Source: JAFALX01 sp050734185 (GTDB taxonomy: Bacteria > Chloroflexota > Dormibacteria > Aeolococcales > Aeolococcaceae). From it: 23,802 nt of DNA. A program made the translations under genes and the position numbers. The notes under the pieces were generated by a model, which made no database searches, was not told the DNA's origin, and was given only the letters and a program-made list of their open reading frames with translations. Positions 20,266 through 23,802 of the stretch are shown here, piece by piece (position 1 is the stretch's first letter; each line of letters starts with the position of its first letter). Where the stretch lies: NCBI GenBank assembly GCA_050734185.1, contig JBOHUE010000185.1, positions 1 through 23,802 of the forward strand, in the 5' to 3' direction.

Positions 20266-21270
20266 CTAGCGACCGGGCGGGTCGGTCCAGATCGAATCGA
20301 GGACGTGCCACTGGTCCGGGTGTTCGCGGATCACACGCTCCACGAGGGCAAGCAACTCGAGTGCCGTGCGCCGCACCTCCTCGTCATGGGGCGCCTCGAT
20401 GGAGTAGCGGATCTCTGGATATGGCACGCCGCGCACGCGCCGCCCATTGCGATACAGGATCACCGGCACGATCGGGGCTCTGGCCCGGATGGCGATGTCA
20501 ACGACTCCGATGGGCATTGGAGCGGGCGCGCCGAAGAACGGCAGCAGCGGTCCGTTGCCGATGAGGTCTCGGTCCACCGCCATGGCGACGTCGACGCCGC
20601 TCTTGAGGCAGCGGAACACCTCGCGCATCGCCGCGGCGCCGAGACGCCGAGCGGTGTTCGGGTCACCCTCACGCATCGCGGCAGCATCAATGGGGATGAC
20701 CTTCACGCCCTGGTGACCGCGCCCGCCGATGATGCGGTCGAAGAGTTGCGGCGGGCGCACCACCTCGGCGAGCAACGCCATGGGATGCCCCATCGCGTTC
20801 CAGGCAGCGAGGCCTGCTTCCCAGGACCCGTAGTGGATCGACGCGATGACAACACCGGAGCCGCCGGCGCGTCTGTGCGCCACCGTGTAGTTATCGAAGT
20901 TCTCGATGTCGACGCGGGCCGGCAGGTCGGTGCGATTGGACGACATCGACATGACGTCGACCCAGCTGTGCGTGAGATTGCGGAGGTTGCGTCGCACCGT
21001 CCGCTTCAGAAGGCGCGAGCTCGCGTTGGGGAGGACGTGCGCCATGTTGTCGCGAAGCGGGGTGAGCCGCCCTGGCATAGTTGCGACGAAGAAATCGGCG
21101 ACACGGTCGCCGAGCCAGTACGCCACGAACGTGGGCAGCACGCCGACCAGCGCCTCCGCCCCGCGATAGGCGTAGTAGGGCAGCATGTCCTGGCGCTTCC
21201 GCCACCAGCGGCGCGTGAACGGGAGCGTCAGCGGACCCGCGAGCGCCCGCGCGCCCACGCCCTGCCCCAT
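20266..21270 (-). CDS. LPLAT/HtrB-family acyltransferase, PatA-like
   Basis: The HX4E catalytic motif of lysophospholipid/lipid A-type acyltransferases is present (IHYGSWE, H146 and E151). The family's second block appears as VAMAVDRDLIGNGPLLPFFG, and a third as APIVPVILYRNG. Members in actinobacteria acylate phosphatidylinositol mannosides at the cytoplasmic face of the membrane. The position between inositol-phosphate synthase and a PimA-like enzyme supports that role. The frame starts at ATG 21270, 7 bp after ino1. A second ATG at 21186 gives an N-terminus closer to the family (MLPYYAYRGAEALVGVLP) and may be the real start; the extra 28 residues are basic and Arg/Trp-rich. Confidence 0.85.
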   Translation of the reverse strand: MGQGVGARALAGPLTLPFTRRWWRKRQDMLPYYAYRGAEALVGVLPTFVAYWLGDRVADFFVATMPGRLTPLRDNMAHVLPNASSRLLKRTVRRNLRNLTHSWVDVMSMSSNRTDLPARVDIENFDNYTVAHRRAGGSGVVIASIHYGSWEAGLAAWNAMGHPMALLAEVVRPPQLFDRIIGGRGHQGVKVIPIDAAAMREGDPNTARRLGAAAMREVFRCLKSGVDVAMAVDRDLIGNGPLLPFFGAPAPMPIGVVDIAIRARAPIVPVILYRNGRRVRGVPYPEIRYSIEAPHDEEVRRTALELLALVERVIREHPDQWHVLDSIWTDPPGR

Positions 21271-21277
21271 ACGGGGC

Positions 21278-22435
21278 TTACCCGCCGAGCGGCGGGACCG
21301 GAACCACTTCGGCGCTCTCGGTGAGCGCGTCGTGCTGGGACCGGCCGTTGCCCGTGTGCGCCGGCGCCGGCCCGGCGATGAAGTCCTCCGTCATCTGCCG
21401 CGCCACCGCGTCCGTGAACTGCTTCGGCGGCGACTTCATGAAGTACGCGGACGGACCCTCGAGAGTCCCACTCAAACCGCGATCGATCCCGAGCTTCGCG
21501 CAACGCACCGCGTCGATGACGATGCCCGCGCTGTTCGGCGAGTCATGCACCTCCAGCTTGAGCTCCGCGTTGAGGGGCACATCGCCGAACGACCGTCCCT
21601 CCATCCGGATGTACGCCCACTTGCGATCGTTCAGCCAGGGCACGTAATCGGACGGGCCGATATGGATGTGCTTGTCGTCCAGTGGCTGATCCAGCTGCGA
21701 GCGCACGCTGTTGGTCTTGCTGACCTTCTTGCTCACCAGGCGCTCGCGCTCCAGCATGTTGAGGAAGTCGGTGTTGCCGCCGAAGTTGAGCTGATACGTG
21801 TTCTCGATCTCGACGCCACGCTCCTGGAAGAGCCGAGTCAGCACGCGGTGCAGGATCGTCGCGCCCACCTGCGACTTGATGTCGTCGCCGATGACGGGGC
21901 GCCCTACCTTGCGGAACCGGTTCTGCCAGTAGTCCTCGCGGCCGATGAACACGGGCATGCAGTTGACGAACGCGCAGGGCGCGTCGAGCACCTGCTCGGC
22001 GTACCAGCGCACGGCCTCCTCACTGCCGACCGGCAGGTAGTTGACCACCACGTCGGTGCCGGTGTCCTTGAGGATCTGCGAAATGTCGGCCGTGGAGCCC
22101 GGTGCCTTGGTGATGACCTCCTTGAGGTACTTGCCGAGGCCGTCGTGGGTCATGCCGCGCTGCACCGGGACGTTCAGCGTCGGTACATCGGAGAACTTCA
22201 CGGTATTGTTCTGGCCGCTGAAGATCGCCTCGGACACGTCCTTGCCAACCTTCTCGACGTCGATGTCGAACGCGGCCGAGATCTCGATGTCGGAGATGTG
22301 GTAGCCACCGAGATCGACGTGCATCAGCCCGGGGATCTGCGTGCCCGGTTCGGCGTGCCGGTAGTACTCCAGCCCCTGCACGAAGGACGATGCGCAGTTG
22401 CCCACACCAATGATCCCTACCCTGACCTTGCTCAT
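21278..22435 (-). CDS. ino1: Inositol-3-phosphate synthase, 385 aa
   Basis: The enzyme makes 1D-myo-inositol 3-phosphate from glucose 6-phosphate with NAD as an internal redox cofactor. The N-terminal nucleotide-binding motif is VRVGIIGVGNCASSFVQG. The family signatures NFGGNTDFLNM, KTNSVRSQLD, GPSDYVPWLNDRKWAYIRME and LKLEVHDSPNSAG are all present, which fits the actinobacterial/archaeal short form. The last ~30 residues (HTGNGRSQHDALTE onward) form a non-conserved tail. The ATG at 22435 has GAGGG upstream and lies 9 bp after the ArsR gene, so both are on one transcript. The acyltransferase gene follows after 7 bp. The product would supply inositol for phosphatidylinositol lipids made by the following genes. 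Confidence 0.96.
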   Translation of the reverse strand: MSKVRVGIIGVGNCASSFVQGLEYYRHAEPGTQIPGLMHVDLGGYHISDIEISAAFDIDVEKVGKDVSEAIFSGQNNTVKFSDVPTLNVPVQRGMTHDGLGKYLKEVITKAPGSTADISQILKDTGTDVVVNYLPVGSEEAVRWYAEQVLDAPCAFVNCMPVFIGREDYWQNRFRKVGRPVIGDDIKSQVGATILHRVLTRLFQERGVEIENTYQLNFGGNTDFLNMLERERLVSKKVSKTNSVRSQLDQPLDDKHIHIGPSDYVPWLNDRKWAYIRMEGRSFGDVPLNAELKLEVHDSPNSAGIVIDAVRCAKLGIDRGLSGTLEGPSAYFMKSPPKQFTDAVARQMTEDFIAGPAPAHTGNGRSQHDALTESAEVVPVPPLGG

Positions 22436-22444
22436 GACGAACCC

Positions 22445-22855
22445 TCAGTGATCTGGTTGTGCGGACGGCGGACCGCTGCCCACTGCGGCGCCGTTCCGGA
22501 TGAGTCGCGAGAACTGATCGATGTGCGCGGTGATGGCCTCGAGGTCGAGGCGGCAGAACACCTCGCGCCCGTCGCGACGGGTGCGAATGATCTGCGCCTT
22601 GCGGAGGATGCGGAGGTGCCAGCTCATGCGCGGCTGGCTCACCTGGCAGTAGTCGGCGAGCTCGGAGACGCGCATCTCCGGGGTGCTGGCCAGCTGCTCC
22701 ACGATCATCAGCCGCGTGGGGTTGGCCAGCCCTTCGAAATGGACGGACAGGTCGTACGCGCCGGCAGCGATGCTGCCGGGAAGCGCGAGCCGGGCCCGCC
22801 GCTGCGGTCGGTTCGACCGGGGCGGCGCCACGGCATGCATAACCGAATCTTTCAT
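22445..22855 (-). CDS. ArsR-family winged-helix regulator, 136 aa
   Basis: The core (residues about 35-115) is a typical ArsR-type winged helix: FEGLANPTRLMIVEQL, VSELADYCQVSQPRMSWHLR as recognition region, and IIRTRRDGREVFCRLD as wing. The ELCVCDL-type metal site is absent; only one cysteine occurs in that helix (ADYCQ), so metal sensing is not supported. It heads the inositol operon with 9 bp to ino1 and probably represses it, or responds to an inositol-pathway signal; both are inference. The ATG at 22855 follows GGAG, but an in-frame ATG at 22840 is also possible. An imperfect 11-bp inverted repeat (22835-22845 and 22863-22873) brackets the start. Confidence 0.85.
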   Translation of the reverse strand: MKDSVMHAVAPPRSNRPQRRARLALPGSIAAGAYDLSVHFEGLANPTRLMIVEQLASTPEMRVSELADYCQVSQPRMSWHLRILRKAQIIRTRRDGREVFCRLDLEAITAHIDQFSRLIRNGAAVGSGPPSAQPDH

Positions 22856-22873
22856 AAAGGCTCCGTTATGTAT
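22835..22873. promoter_or_regulatory. Imperfect inverted repeat around the ArsR start, candidate operator
   Basis: ATGCATAACCG (22835-22845) and CCGTTATGTAT (22863-22873) are inverted copies with 9 of 11 positions matching, separated by 17 bp and centred near the ArsR start codon. The position suits autorepression of the arsR-ino1 operon. A -35/-10 pair is not obvious. Confidence 0.35.
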
Positions 22874-22910
22874 CCTAGCCGAGCCGCGTCGCCGGACGCA
22901 AGCCGGCCGA

Positions 22911-23105
22911 TCAGTCCGAGCCTTCGCCGGACTCCCTCGCGCCCTCGTCGGTTCCGGTCGCCCCAGGGTCGTCGCCGTCGCCGAGCACCACGCCGATGAG
23001 GCGCAGCACCAGCGCCGTCACGAACACCACCACGGCGAATCCCGCCGCAGCGAGAACGGCTCCGATCAGCACACCGGGGACATCAAGTAGCACGCGGCTC
23101 CTCAT
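22911..23105 (-). CDS. Small single-helix membrane protein, 64 aa
   Basis: Starting at ATG 23105, the protein has one long hydrophobic segment (about residues 9-42, VLIGAVLAAAGFAVVVFVTA and on) followed by an acidic tail rich in Gly, Asp and Glu (DGDDPGATGTDEGARESGEG). I do not recognise a family. The frame remains open up to 23501, but upstream residues are Arg-rich and lie opposite the PH-like gene, so the short form is preferred. Its start codon lies only 3 bp from the in-frame start of the divergent gene at 23109. The start is therefore uncertain. Confidence 0.45.
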   Translation of the reverse strand: MRSRVLLDVPGVLIGAVLAAAGFAVVVFVTALVLRLIGVVLGDGDDPGATGTDEGARESGEGSD

Positions 23106-23108
23106 CCT

Positions 23109-23657
23109 ATGGTTCGTACGATGGAGGACGTGTCCACGCCGGCCGCTGCCACGCAGACTGACGCCGACGCGGACGGCCGCCTCGTGTTTCGCGCCCGCCG
23201 GCCGGCTGCACTGGTCTTGCCGCTGGCGCTCGTCACCGAGACCGCGGGAGTCATCTGCCTCGTCGTCGGCGCGACGATCGGCTGGTTCATCGTCGCCGCA
23301 CCGGTGGCCACGCTCGTGGTCACCGGGATGCTGTTCCGGCCAACGCTGGAGTTGACGCGCGAGGGCCTCCTGCAGCGCCAGTACCCATTCACCAGCCTCA
23401 CGCGCTGGGAGACGATCGCCGGCGTCGCCGTCGTGCGCGCCGGCAACCGCGAGATCCTCGCGTACAAGCTCGTCGACGGCGCACCGCCGCCTCGGCGACA
23501 ACCGGCGGCGGCGATGCTCCGCGACACGGGCCTGCCCTACGACGGCGGCTTCTTCGCCGACGCGCTTGCGGCCAGCAACGACAGGATCCTGGCGACGATC
23601 GAGTCGTTCCTCGAGTCGCCCGAGCGCCGCGAGTCGCTCCCCGCCGCGCGCCGCTGA
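23109..23657 (+). CDS. Bacterial PH-domain-like membrane protein, 182 aa
   Basis: After a variable N-terminus, two close hydrophobic helices (about residues 33-75) precede a soluble part. That part reads LELTREGLLQRQYPFTSLTRWETIAGVAV, which resembles the bacterial PH-like domains found attached to membrane hairpins in actinobacteria. The C-terminal ~80 residues include a helix near DGGFFADALAASNDRILATI. The molecular role of these proteins is unknown. Starts at 23109 (ATG), 23121 (ATG) or 23130 (GTG) are all possible. GGAGG lies too close to the GTG, and no good site precedes either ATG, so a leaderless mRNA is possible. Confidence 0.65.
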   Translation: MVRTMEDVSTPAAATQTDADADGRLVFRARRPAALVLPLALVTETAGVICLVVGATIGWFIVAAPVATLVVTGMLFRPTLELTREGLLQRQYPFTSLTRWETIAGVAVVRAGNREILAYKLVDGAPPPRRQPAAAMLRDTGLPYDGGFFADALAASNDRILATIESFLESPERRESLPAARR

Positions 23658-23658
23658 G

Positions 23659-23802
23659 CGGTACGGCGCGCGTCGAGCACAACGTCGAGCGTCGCCGCCG
23701 CGACAACTGACGGCGCAAACGCCCGCGCGCGATCCGGGTTGCGGCTCGCCGCGTCGGCGCGCACTCCCTGCTGCAGCGCGCGCAGCACCGCGCTCGCGAG
23801 GG
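23659..23802 (-). other. Possible C-terminal end of a leftward gene entering from the right edge
   Basis: One minus-strand frame reads LASAVLRALQQGVRADAASR and continues to AATLDVVLDARRTAQRR without a stop, with protein-like composition. The same frame continues without a stop into the PH-like gene to about 23537, so a genuine gene would overlap its convergent neighbour by over 100 bp. I cannot name a family, and the call rests on composition only. Confidence 0.25.

Noticed and set aside
18875..20269. A 464-codon plus-strand open frame
   Set aside because: It runs opposite the GT4 glycosyltransferase and phosphatidyltransferase, whose motifs are unambiguous.
21185..22999. A 604-codon plus-strand open frame
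   Set aside because: It is antisense to the clearly identified ino1 gene and ArsR gene; its composition is that of a shadow frame.
1..23802. CRISPR array
   Set aside because: No regularly spaced repeats of 25-40 bp were seen and no Cas-like protein is encoded.

Overview
The window is GC-rich, densely packed bacterial DNA, probably from an actinobacterium or a close high-GC Terrabacteria lineage such as a Thermoleophilia or Ca. Dormibacterota type. The grounds are the GC-heavy codon use, the frequent GTG starts, the ATGA-type gene overlaps, and a cluster for inositol lipid and phosphatidylinositol-mannoside-like synthesis. The lineage is an inference; no rRNA or other marker gene is present.

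Layout. (1) 1-2.4 kb: the N-terminal lipoyl part of an E2 acyltransferase running off the left edge, a hypothetical protein, and small membrane proteins. (2) 2.4-5.3 kb: a leftward operon of four genes (ABM-like, SRPBCC, SnoaL-like, HD-GYP/LuxR regulator) abutting the stump of an alpha/beta-hydrolase-type gene. (3) 5.4-6.2 kb: a two-gene mercury-type operon with a Hg-class MerR, a thioredoxin-fold protein and a textbook MerR promoter. (4) 6.2-9.0 kb: a truncated copy of a pilin-like gene, gene remnants, a cupin and a second HD-GYP/LuxR regulator. (5) 9.1-14.7 kb: a 1039-residue AAA/TPR ATPase divergent from a methyltransferase-nitrilase-cupin operon. (6) 14.7-15.5 kb: debris, namely an IS1380-type transposase relic and the 3' half of a tRNA-Pro. 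(7) 15.5-16.5 kb: a frameshifted nitronate monooxygenase. (8) 16.5-18.3 kb: a three-gene module resembling part of a type IV secretion system (VirB2-like pilin, VirB6/TrbL-like membrane protein, M23 peptidase). (9) 18.5-22.9 kb: ArsR regulator, inositol-phosphate synthase, acyltransferase, GT4 glycosyltransferase and CDP-alcohol phosphatidyltransferase, all leftward. (10) 22.9-23.8 kb: a small membrane protein divergent from a PH-like membrane protein.

The most interesting signal is regulatory. A 20-bp palindrome (CCTACACA-N4-TGTRGTAG type) sits in the spacer of a sigma70-like promoter at four places: before the secreted/anchored small protein at 1061, before the truncated pilin at 6285, before the intact pilin operon at 16613, and beside the HD-GYP/LuxR gene at 8910. 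In the first three the promoter is followed by a leader with a shared AGGGGYGACCGC block and a hairpin abutting the ribosome-binding site. This points to a dispersed, co-regulated envelope or secretion system whose components lie partly in this window. The HD-GYP/LuxR proteins are candidate regulators by proximity only.
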